A DNA stretch of 64,000 nt from Polynucleobacter nymphae (GTDB lineage Bacteria > Pseudomonadota > Gammaproteobacteria > Burkholderiales > Burkholderiaceae): assembly GCF_018882155.1 (NCBI RefSeq), contig NZ_JACVPA010000002.1, positions 310,001 to 374,000 of the forward strand, given 5' to 3'. Made by a program: the position numbers and the translations under genes. Under the pieces are notes generated by a model. It saw nothing but the letters and a program-made list of their open reading frames with translations, was not told where the DNA came from and made no database searches. Shown one piece after another: positions 57,265 through 64,000 of this stretch (its first letter is position 1; each line of letters opens with the position of its first letter).

Positions 57265-58424
57265 CTTGCATGTACCTCTTCATGGGATCCGTTGTTCTGC
57301 CAATCTATGATAAGCCTTTCAAACAAGGTCGTCGCCTGTGTAATTTTCTCGGTATAGCAAAATTCATCGGTCTGATGGGCCATTTCAGGTTGCCCCGGTC
57401 CCAGCACTACGGTTGGAGGGTCCCCAATCTGGCCCTTCAGTGCAGAGGCATCGGTAAAGTAAGAAATGGATTTGGGGGCAGTCTTCACACCGTTGATTTC
57501 TTGGCAATGAGCATAGACAGTTTGTATCCATGGATGATCTGGCGGGGTGTAAATGCCCTCAACATCCATAATCGTTTCAAGCTTAATGTTAGGGCCTAGT
57601 GTTTTGCATAGGCAACCATAGATATGACTGTGACTTTGCCCTGGTACAGAGCGAATATCTAAGGTCATCTCAGCTGCATCTGGCACAGAATTAATATTCA
57701 AACCTGCTCTAGCAGTTCCTACGTTGAGGGTCCCTTGACCCATTAATGAGTGGGGCGGGGTATCAAATTGAAATTGTTCCAGTAAAAGTGCGCCCTTTGC
57801 TATTTTGTAGAAGGCGTTATCGCCTCTTTCAGGCATGGAGCCATGAGCAGTGATGCCTTCAGCTTTAGCGCGTAACCAATATGCCCCTTTATGACCAATG
57901 ATGGGCTCATTCGCAGTGGGCTCTGCCACTACAAAACAACCTACATTACCAATAAAGTCGATTACTTTTTTCTGTGCGGCAATATAGAAGGCACCTTCAC
58001 AACCCGTTTCTTCACCGGCAGTAATGATGAGACTAATGCCACCTTGATTCTTGGCAATGTGAGCAGCTTTCATCGCCGCCACAACAAAAGCGGCAATACC
58101 ACTTTTCATATCACTAGAGCCACGCCCAAATAATTTGCCATCCTGTATCTCGCCAGAGAAGGGTTCATGATCCCACGGACGATCTCCTAATGGAACAACA
58201 TCGACATGCCCTGTAAAGCAAATATTGGACTTGTTAGCTGCGCCAGATATGCGCGCAATAATACTGCGACGTCTGGGAGCGAAATCTACGTTCATGCATT
58301 CAAAGCCTGCTGACTCTAGTAACTCAGTTAAATAGTTACAAAGCTCATCTTCATTACCAGGAGGGTTGATCGTATTAAAACGTATCAAATCTTGCGTTAA
58401 CTTGATTGGATCTGGAATATTCAT
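57261..58424 (-). CDS. Acetylornithine deacetylase/ArgE-like M20 peptidase
   Basis: 387 residues. NICFTGHVDVVPLGD, GRGSSDMKSGIAAFVVA and TAGEETGCEGA hold the zinc ligands, and HKGAYWLRAKAEGITAHGSMPERGDN is the dimerisation-domain motif of ArgE/DapE enzymes. It removes acyl groups from amino acids or cleaves short peptides. AAGG six bases before the ATG. First of the minus-strand unit; an argE role is possible, but no arg genes are near. Confidence 0.86.
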   Translation of the reverse strand: MNIPDPIKLTQDLIRFNTINPPGNEDELCNYLTELLESAGFECMNVDFAPRRRSIIARISGAANKSNICFTGHVDVVPLGDRPWDHEPFSGEIQDGKLFGRGSSDMKSGIAAFVVAAMKAAHIAKNQGGISLIITAGEETGCEGAFYIAAQKKVIDFIGNVGCFVVAEPTANEPIIGHKGAYWLRAKAEGITAHGSMPERGDNAFYKIAKGALLLEQFQFDTPPHSLMGQGTLNVGTARAGLNINSVPDAAEMTLDIRSVPGQSHSHIYGCLCKTLGPNIKLETIMDVEGIYTPPDHPWIQTVYAHCQEINGVKTAPKSISYFTDASALKGQIGDPPTVVLGPGQPEMAHQTDEFCYTEKITQATTLFERLIIDWQNNGSHEEVHAR

Positions 58425-58567
58425 GGAGCCCTTCTGCGCTATGGCCTGACATCATAAAGATGTTACCATGGTCGAGTTCTCTAATAGCTTACTTCAGGGT
58501 GCTTGGCAATGCCATAGATGCTGTGAAGAAAATGAGTTCATAGTCAATATATATTGTTAGGACAGTG

Positions 58568-59443
58568 ATGACTTCCCACAGAACATTATTTAACCAGCGA
58601 CTTTCCCAGCCAGGTTTAATTGTTGCTCCTGGCGTATATGAGATGGTGTCATTACGCCTAGCAGATCGCATGAACTTTGATGCCCTCTATATGACTGGTT
58701 ATGGCACAGTCGCTTCCTTGTTAGGTCTGCCAGATGCTGGTTTAGCAACTTATACCGAGATGATTGGCAGAGTGAGTGCAATGGCCGGCATGGCAAAGAC
58801 ACCCTTGATTGCTGATGGTGATACTGGATATGGTGGCTTACTAAATGTAAGGCACACAGTTCGTGGATATGAAGCTGCGGGAGCTGTTGCAATTCAGCTT
58901 GAAGATCAGGAGTTTCCAAAAAAATGTGGGCACACTCCTGGCCGCAGAGTAATTCCAATGAAAGACATGGTTAAAAAAATCGAGGTGGCGGTTGCATCAC
59001 GCACAGACCCTCATTTCAAGATTATTGCTAGAACGGATGCAAGGACTACTTTAGGATTGGATGAAGCACTTAAGCGCGGAGAAGCCTATGCTCGTGCTGG
59101 AGCTGATATTTTATTTATTGAATCTCCAGAGACTCAGGAAGAGATGATGCAGATTGGTAAAGCCTTTCCGAATCATCCTTTGATAGCTAATATGGTTGAA
59201 AAAGGTCGCACCCCTGTACTTACAAAAACAGAGCTAGAACAGTTAGGATACAAAATTGCGATCTTTCCTGTGACAGCATTACTGGCTTCTGTTCAGGCGA
59301 TGACTCAGGTGTATGAGCATTTCAAAAGCTCGGGTTCTTCAGTTCAGAATCCAGTGGAGTTATATGATTTTGGAGAGTTATCTAAATTGATGGGTTTTGA
59401 AGATGTATGGGAGTTTGAAAAGCGTTTCGTAGAAACTAATTAA
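58568..59443 (+). CDS. Isocitrate lyase/PEP mutase superfamily protein
   Basis: 291 residues, PEP-mutase-type TIM barrel. LIADGDTGYGGLLNVRHTVRGYEAAGAVAIQLEDQEFPKKCGH includes the catalytic Cys120 in KKCGH that distinguishes lyases such as 2-methylisocitrate lyase from mutases and oxaloacetate decarboxylases. The substrate is unknown. AGGA lies five bases before the ATG at 58568. A Bug binding-protein gene follows after ten bases and probably delivers its substrate. Confidence 0.86.
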   Translation: MTSHRTLFNQRLSQPGLIVAPGVYEMVSLRLADRMNFDALYMTGYGTVASLLGLPDAGLATYTEMIGRVSAMAGMAKTPLIADGDTGYGGLLNVRHTVRGYEAAGAVAIQLEDQEFPKKCGHTPGRRVIPMKDMVKKIEVAVASRTDPHFKIIARTDARTTLGLDEALKRGEAYARAGADILFIESPETQEEMMQIGKAFPNHPLIANMVEKGRTPVLTKTELEQLGYKIAIFPVTALLASVQAMTQVYEHFKSSGSSVQNPVELYDFGELSKLMGFEDVWEFEKRFVETN

Positions 59444-59453
59444 AGGGGTTGAT

Positions 59454-60431
59454 ATGAGAGTATTTCATCATGTGTTGCAGAGCCTGCTGATGGGTTTGAT
59501 CTTATTAGCACCGCTAAGTCATGCGCAAACCAATTACCCCAATCGACCAATTCGTTTAATCATTCCATTTACACCAGGCGGTGTCACTGATACCTCAGGG
59601 CGATTTATTGCAGAGCAGTTGACCTTGAAGTTGGGTCAACAGGTGATTTCTGATAACAAGCCAGGAGCTTCTGGAAATATTGGCTCTCAAATGGTTGCTA
59701 CGGCAGAGCCTGATGGATATACCTTGTTATTAGGTTATGCAGGCACCTTATCCATTAATCCATCACTTTCAGAAAAAGTTCCTTTTGATAGCGTGAAAGA
59801 CTTTGCGCCTATCGGAAAAATTGGTGATGCTATTTTGATCATCGTAGCCAATAATGATTTTCAAGGTAAGACTCTGGCGGATTTGATTGCGATCTCCAAA
59901 AAAGATCCTAATGGCCTGTCTTATGGAACCTCTGGCTCTGGCGGAACGCCTCATATTGCTGGTGAGTTGTTAAAGCAAAAAACGGGCGCCAATCTGGTTC
60001 ACGTTCCCTATAAAGGGGGAGGCCAAGCCTTGCTTGATTTATTGGGCGGCAATATCCCCTTGGTTTACACAGCAGTTGCTGGAGCAAATCAATATGTGAA
60101 TTCTGGGCGGATTAAAGCGATTGCGGTATCAAGCGCAAAAAGAAGCTCAAGCATGCCAGACGTCCCAACCTTTATTGAAAGTGGCGTTAAAGACTTTGTG
60201 ATTGATGATTGGGTTGGTTTGTTGGCTCCAGCAAAAACACCCAAACCGATCATTGCTAAATTAAACCAAGCCTTAAATGAGATTTTGAATTCACCAGAAG
60301 GTAAGGCCAAGCTTTTAGCGATGGGTATCACCCCATCTCCTGGCACCCCTGAAAAATTTGGTGAACAAATACAAGGCGACTTGATTCGATTCGCACCGAT
60401 TGTGAAAGCTGCTATCGGCAAAGCGGAGTAA
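59454..60431 (+). CDS. Bug/TctC-family periplasmic solute-binding protein
   Basis: 325 residues, signal peptide ending SHA (residue 24), then YPNRPIRLIIPFTPGGVTDTSGR and VISDNKPGASGNIGSQMV, VPYKGGGQALLDLLGGNIPL. It is translated from a GGGG ribosome site ten bases after the PEP-mutase-type gene. It is expected to bind a carboxylic acid handled by that enzyme. No TctAB partner. Convergent with lrgB (16 bases). Confidence 0.9.
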   Translation: MRVFHHVLQSLLMGLILLAPLSHAQTNYPNRPIRLIIPFTPGGVTDTSGRFIAEQLTLKLGQQVISDNKPGASGNIGSQMVATAEPDGYTLLLGYAGTLSINPSLSEKVPFDSVKDFAPIGKIGDAILIIVANNDFQGKTLADLIAISKKDPNGLSYGTSGSGGTPHIAGELLKQKTGANLVHVPYKGGGQALLDLLGGNIPLVYTAVAGANQYVNSGRIKAIAVSSAKRSSSMPDVPTFIESGVKDFVIDDWVGLLAPAKTPKPIIAKLNQALNEILNSPEGKAKLLAMGITPSPGTPEKFGEQIQGDLIRFAPIVKAAIGKAE

Positions 60432-60447
60432 TACCCCTAGTGAATCA

Positions 60448-61173
60448 CTAATTAAATAAGTGATAGATCACTGGTATTGCCACAGCGCTAATGACGCCGT
60501 TCATACCCATCGCTAGGCTTGCGTATGTTCCCGCTTCAGGATGAATGCTAAATGCCCGTGAGGTGCCAATTCCGTGAGCGGCAATACCAATCGCAAAACC
60601 TCTTTGCCACCAAGCCTTCATACCCAATACGTTTAAAACAAAGGGCGCTAAGATTGCCCCCAGAACTCCAGTGCTGACTGCAAAGATTGCAGTCAGGGTT
60701 GGCGATACTCCAATCCGCTCTGCAATTCCCATAGCGATTGGTGCTGTCACAGATTTTGGGTACAGTGCCCCGGTGATGTTAGAGTCGGCGCCGAACAAAC
60801 TAGCGATGCCAACCGCGCTGACGATGGAAACTAGAATTCCAGTAGCCAAAGAAAAAATCAGCGGAATAGAGCGACCTTTTAAGCTAGCAAGCCCGCGATA
60901 GATTGGAATAGCCAAAGAAACGGTTGCTGAGCCCAGTAAAAAGTGAATGAACTGCGCACCTTCAAAGTAGGTTGAGTAGGGCATCTCTATCAATTGAATA
61001 GTGCTGGCAACTAGGATGATGGCAATAGCAACCGGATTGGCTAATGGATTTTGCTTGGCATACTTATAAATATTGAGTCCAAGCTGATAGGCGGCCAAAG
61101 TAATAAAGAGAGCAAAGAGAGGGCTGCCGGATAAATAGACCCAAATTTCTACAATGGAATGCTTTTCATTCAT
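60448..61173 (-). CDS. lrgB: LrgB/CidB-family membrane protein
   Basis: 241 residues with about eight membrane segments. SVTAPIAMGIAERIGVSPTLTAIFAVSTGVLGA and GIAAHGIGTSRAFSIHPEAGTYASLAMGMNG are the LrgB signature. With LrgA it affects holin-like control of murein hydrolases or pyruvate/glycolate transport (YohK and PlgG types). It overlaps lrgA by eight bases. Confidence 0.9.
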   Translation of the reverse strand: MNEKHSIVEIWVYLSGSPLFALFITLAAYQLGLNIYKYAKQNPLANPVAIAIILVASTIQLIEMPYSTYFEGAQFIHFLLGSATVSLAIPIYRGLASLKGRSIPLIFSLATGILVSIVSAVGIASLFGADSNITGALYPKSVTAPIAMGIAERIGVSPTLTAIFAVSTGVLGAILAPFVLNVLGMKAWWQRGFAIGIAAHGIGTSRAFSIHPEAGTYASLAMGMNGVISAVAIPVIYHLFN

Positions 61174-61513
61174 GAGTATCTTTTTTGCTCAAAAAGCGCA
61201 CCACTAAAGCGCTAGACCCAATGGTCAAAATAACGCTTCCCACGAGAGCGCTGACGATTGCCAATGCATTGGCCTGGAGTTGTGGAACAAAAAGTACTAC
61301 ACCAACAGCGGCAGGGACAAAGAGCAGGCCTAAGTATTGGCTAAAGCCGTCGGCAACTAGCGCCAGCTCAGCATTAAGCTCCTTACGCAGGACAAGCCAT
61401 AGAACGAGAAGAACTAGGCCTATCACTGGGCCAGGCAAGGTTGGCAAGAGAAATTTAGAAACAAGTTCACCAATACTTTGGAAGAGCAGTATTTGAACAA
61501 GGCCAGAGATCAT
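61166..61513 (-). CDS. lrgA: LrgA/CidA-family holin-like protein
   Basis: 115 residues with four hydrophobic segments. LLPTLPGPVIGLVLLVLWLVL and LGLLFVPAAVGVVLF are the LrgA motif pair. It is upstream of and overlaps lrgB. The two are divergent from the iorAB genes. Possible roles are regulating autolysis or moving organic acids such as pyruvate. Confidence 0.88.
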   Translation of the reverse strand: MISGLVQILLFQSIGELVSKFLLPTLPGPVIGLVLLVLWLVLRKELNAELALVADGFSQYLGLLFVPAAVGVVLFVPQLQANALAIVSALVGSVILTIGSSALVVRFLSKKDTHE

Positions 61514-61592
61514 GGCTTGATCTTACAGGGCAAGTTTTTTGTTGCATAGCAATAAATTGATTCTTGTTTTAATATAGGCACTACATAAACAG

Positions 61593-61610
61593 GGGCTTTG
61601 CAAAAAGCCC
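61593..61610 (+). promoter_or_regulatory. Hairpin in the iorA leader
   Basis: GGGCTTT, loop GCAA (a GNRA tetraloop), AAAGCCC, with an A-rich tail and no T-run, 31 bases before the iorA ATG. It may stabilise or regulate the message. Confidence 0.4.
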
Positions 61611-61641
61611 TCAATACAAGAAAAACTAGAGGAGAACACTC

Positions 61642-62091
61642 ATGGCTGAGTTAAATGTCAATGGCAAGAAATATCAGGTGGACGTTGATCCAAGTACCCC
61701 ATTGCTGTGGGTGATTCGTGAACAGATTGGCTTGACCGGCACCAAATATGGTTGCGGTATTGGCGTCTGTGGGGCTTGTACTGTTCTATTTGATGGTCAG
61801 GCGATCCGGAGTTGTTCCTTGCCAGTTTCTGCAGCTTTAGGTAAAAAAATTGAGACCATTGAAAGTTTGGAAAAGAACGGCCAACTCTCTAAAGTACAAA
61901 AAGCATGGGTTGATAACCAAGTGCCTCAGTGCGGCTACTGCCAATCTGGCATGGTGATGGCAACCACTGCGCTGCTTCGCAATAATCCTAAACCAAGCGA
62001 TGCACAAATTGATGCGGCTGTTACCAATATCTGCCGCTGTGGCACCTTCCAAGAAGTTCGTGCAGCGATTCATGCTGTAAGCAAGGCATAA
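61642..62091 (+). CDS. iorA: 2Fe-2S subunit of molybdenum hydroxylase (isoquinoline 1-oxidoreductase alpha-like)
   Basis: 149 residues with two 2Fe-2S domains: N-terminal cysteines 38, 43, 46 and 58 (GCGIGVCGAC and SC) and the C-terminal four-helix site with Cys97, Cys100, Cys131 and Cys133 (QCGYCQSG, ICRCGT). It carries electrons from the Mo centre of the partner. Strong GAGGAGA ribosome site. iorB begins ten bases downstream. Confidence 0.92.
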   Translation: MAELNVNGKKYQVDVDPSTPLLWVIREQIGLTGTKYGCGIGVCGACTVLFDGQAIRSCSLPVSAALGKKIETIESLEKNGQLSKVQKAWVDNQVPQCGYCQSGMVMATTALLRNNPKPSDAQIDAAVTNICRCGTFQEVRAAIHAVSKA

Positions 62092-62101
62092 GGGGATACA
62101 A

Positions 62102-64000
62102 ATGACTACAAATACAAATACTTCCCGTCGCCACTTTATCGTTGGCTCTAGCGCAATTGCTACTGGCCTAGCTATTGGCTTTGATTTTTCACTGATGTCT
62201 GAAGCCAAGGCTGCGATGGGCACTGGCACAACAGCAATGACGCCACTTGCCTCACCAGAAATTGGTGTGTGGGTAGTAATTAAACCAAATGATGATGTCG
62301 TGGTTCGCATTGTTCGCTCAGAAATGGGTCAAGGGACGATTACTGGTTTGGCACAAATGGTTGCCGAAGAATTAGAGTGTGATTGGACGAAGGTTTCCTA
62401 TGACTATCCATCGCCAGCAGAAAATCTTAAACGGAATAAAGTTTGGGGAAGTTACTCTACTGGCGGTAGTCGCGGCATTCGGACTTCCGAGCAATATGTT
62501 CGTAAGGGCGGTGCAGCTGCACGCATGATGCTAGTACAAGCAGCAGCAAACCAATGGAAGGTGCCAGCTTCTGAGTGTGTAGCAAAAAATAGCATCATTA
62601 CGCATACACCGTCTGGTCGCAAAACTAGCTTCGGTAAGGTATCTGTTGCCGCATCCCAGTTAGAAGTACCCAAAGATGCTCCGTTGAAAGATCCTAAAGA
62701 TTGGCAGCTCATTGGAAAATCGGTTAATCGAATTGATGGTGTTGCTGACAAAGTTACTGGTAAGCAGATCTACGCAATTGATCTGAAGTTCCCCGGCATG
62801 CTGGTTGCAACTATTAATGAGTCTCCCGTATTTGGTGGCAAGGTGAAGAGTTATGACGCCACCAAAGCCCTCAGCATGAAGGGTGTTAAGAAAGTAGTTC
62901 AGGTAGGCGATACGGCAGTAGCTGTAGTAGCAGATACTTTCTGGCAGGCCAAAATGGGAATGGAGCAAGTCAATATCACTTGGGATAACGGCGCAAATAT
63001 AAATGTTTCAAGCGCTTCTATTAAAAAGATGTTGGAAGAGGGTCTTGAGCATCCAGATTCATTTGTTCACAACACAAGTGGTGATTCTAAAGCTGGTATT
63101 TCAGGCGCATCTAAAAAAATTGAGGCTACTTACTTCTATCCATTCTTAAACCACGCTACCTTAGAGCCCCAAACTGCTACTGCAAAGTGGACGGCAGACT
63201 CTTGTGATGCATGGGTACCAACTCAAGATGGTGAAGCTTCCTTAGCTGCGGTGATTGCGGCTTCTGGTTTGCCTGCTGAAAAATGCAATGTCTTTAAAGT
63301 CAATCTTGGCGGTGGCTTTGGTCGTCGTGGCGCATTCCAGGACTACACCACTCAAGCGGTGAATATTGCTAAGCAGATACCAGGCACTCATATCAAATTG
63401 ATCTGGACTCGCGAAGAGGATATGACGCAAGGTCGTTACCATCCCGTCATGATGTGTAAGTTAACAGCAGGCATTGATAGCAATAAGAAGATTACTGGCA
63501 TCAATATGCGTTTATCTGGCCAATCTATTTTGGCTGCAGTTCGCCCTGCGGTAGTTGCAGCAAACAAAGGTAAAGATCCTCTGAGCTTCCAAGGTCTTGA
63601 GGACAGCGGTGAGCATGGCTTTACCTATAACTTCCCACATATCACGATAGATCATGCAATGCGGAATACTCATGTCCCACCAGGATTTTGGCGGGGCGTG
63701 AACGTGAACCAAAACGCGGTTTTCATCGAAACCTTTATGGATGAGATGGCTGAGGCAACTGGTATGGATGCGGTAGAGTTCCGCCGCCAACATATGGGCA
63801 AACACCCACGCGCCATTGCAGTTCTCAATGCGGTAGCGGATGGTATTGGCTGGACTAAGCCTGCTGCACCTGGCGTATTCCGTGGCGTGGCGCAAATGCG
63901 CTCTTTCGGTAGCTATGTGGCAGCAGCTTGCGAGCTATCAGTCAAGAATGGCAATGAAGTGAAGATTCATCGCTTTGTTGCAGCTACCGATCCGGGTTAT
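62102..64000 (+). CDS. iorB: Molybdopterin-binding aldehyde oxidase/IorB-like subunit (partial)
   Basis: 633 codons are visible before the window ends. A twin-arginine signal (TSRRHFIVGSSAIA) sends it to the periplasm; then come EIGVWVVIKPNDDVVVRI, VRSEMGQGTITGLAQMVAEEL, WGSYSTGGSRGIR, and later GGGFGRRGAFQDYTTQAV and the substrate-domain FWRGVNVNQNAVF. This is the xanthine dehydrogenase-type Mo domain of the IorB group, in which one subunit is periplasmic with a Mo-cytosine dinucleotide cofactor. It is expected to hydroxylate N-heterocycles or oxidise aldehydes. The C-terminus lies outside. Confidence 0.9.
   Translation, partial: MTTNTNTSRRHFIVGSSAIATGLAIGFDFSLMSEAKAAMGTGTTAMTPLASPEIGVWVVIKPNDDVVVRIVRSEMGQGTITGLAQMVAEELECDWTKVSYDYPSPAENLKRNKVWGSYSTGGSRGIRTSEQYVRKGGAAARMMLVQAAANQWKVPASECVAKNSIITHTPSGRKTSFGKVSVAASQLEVPKDAPLKDPKDWQLIGKSVNRIDGVADKVTGKQIYAIDLKFPGMLVATINESPVFGGKVKSYDATKALSMKGVKKVVQVGDTAVAVVADTFWQAKMGMEQVNITWDNGANINVSSASIKKMLEEGLEHPDSFVHNTSGDSKAGISGASKKIEATYFYPFLNHATLEPQTATAKWTADSCDAWVPTQDGEASLAAVIAASGLPAEKCNVFKVNLGGGFGRRGAFQDYTTQAVNIAKQIPGTHIKLIWTREEDMTQGRYHPVMMCKLTAGIDSNKKITGINMRLSGQSILAAVRPAVVAANKGKDPLSFQGLEDSGEHGFTYNFPHITIDHAMRNTHVPPGFWRGVNVNQNAVFIETFMDEMAEATGMDAVEFRRQHMGKHPRAIAVLNAVADGIGWTKPAAPGVFRGVAQMRSFGSYVAAACELSVKNGNEVKIHRFVAATDPGY

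Noticed and set aside
58545-58556. CAATATATATTG palindrome upstream of the PEP-mutase gene
   Set aside because: Twelve AT-rich bases occur by chance often; no arms extend and no regulator gene is near, so I did not call an operator.
60438-60450. TAGTGA-A-TCACTA between a Bug gene and lrgB
   Set aside because: A stem of six with a one-base loop cannot fold as a terminator and lacks a T-run; probably fortuitous.

Overview
The window looks like a chromosomal segment of a freshwater betaproteobacterium of the Burkholderiaceae, most likely Polynucleobacter or a close relative. The grounds are moderate GC, very compact coding, three orphan Bug-type (TctC) periplasmic binding proteins, and the block scpB-rluB-rimP-nusA-infB-rbfA-truB-typA in an order usual for that family. 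Genus placement is inference from gene content. No rRNA, CRISPR array, IS element, prophage or origin is visible, and no gene-free stretch exceeds 300 bases.

Layout. 1-3.3 kb (minus): start of an altronate/galactarate dehydratase-type gene cut by the window edge, a pirin, a PsiE-like membrane protein and a flavocytochrome c sulfide dehydrogenase pair (fccA-fccB). 3.5-7.1 kb (plus): three translationally coupled genes for a GT39/ArnT-like glycosyltransferase, a sialidase-like (BNR) protein and an unknown membrane protein. 7.1-12.8 kb (minus): fabI, chrA (TTG start overlapping the fabI stop), a MaoC-type hydratase, an MmgE/PrpD protein, a decayed CitE-like lyase and a Bug protein, closed by a terminator. 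12.9-18.5 kb (plus): a YejABEF-type peptide ABC transporter. 18.6-20.2 kb: an NlpC/P60 protein that lacks its catalytic Cys, and a patatin-like lipoprotein.

20.2-30.9 kb (plus): chromosome segregation and translation genes, with a structured leader upstream of rimP. 30.9-33.7 kb: an arsenic operon (arsR, arsC, acr3) running into an RluA-family pseudouridine synthase. 33.7-36.2 kb: an FMN glutamate-synthase-like protein and a two-gene unit preceded by a perfect FNR/Anr box. 36.2-41.5 kb: a BrnT/BrnA toxin-antitoxin pair with an operator palindrome, dusA, tRNA-His with a full-consensus promoter, a possible 47-residue gene, a membrane-anchored FGE-sulfatase-type protein next to a Pif1-like helicase, and an outer-membrane protein.

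41.5-61.5 kb is an amino-compound catabolic island. On the minus strand are SnoaL-like, PuuB/DadA-like oxidase, Bug and gamma-glutamyltransferase genes. On the plus strand, an amidase leads a Dpp-type ABC transporter. On the minus strand again, a four-gene unit encodes an M20 deacylase, a class III aminotransferase, an N-carbamoyl-amino-acid hydrolase and an M81 (MlrC-like) metallopeptidase. A PEP-mutase/isocitrate-lyase-family gene with a Bug gene, and lrgA-lrgB, follow. Together these suggest uptake and stepwise dismantling of modified peptides or ureido/gamma-glutamyl compounds. 61.6-64 kb: an iorA-iorB-type molybdenum hydroxylase, with iorB cut by the window end.

The points I find most worth a second look are the catabolic island, the GT39-sialidase operon, the NlpC/P60 pseudoenzyme, the FNR-box unit, the citE remnant, the terminator inside the rimP leader, and several promoters lying so close to the ATG that the mRNAs may be leaderless.
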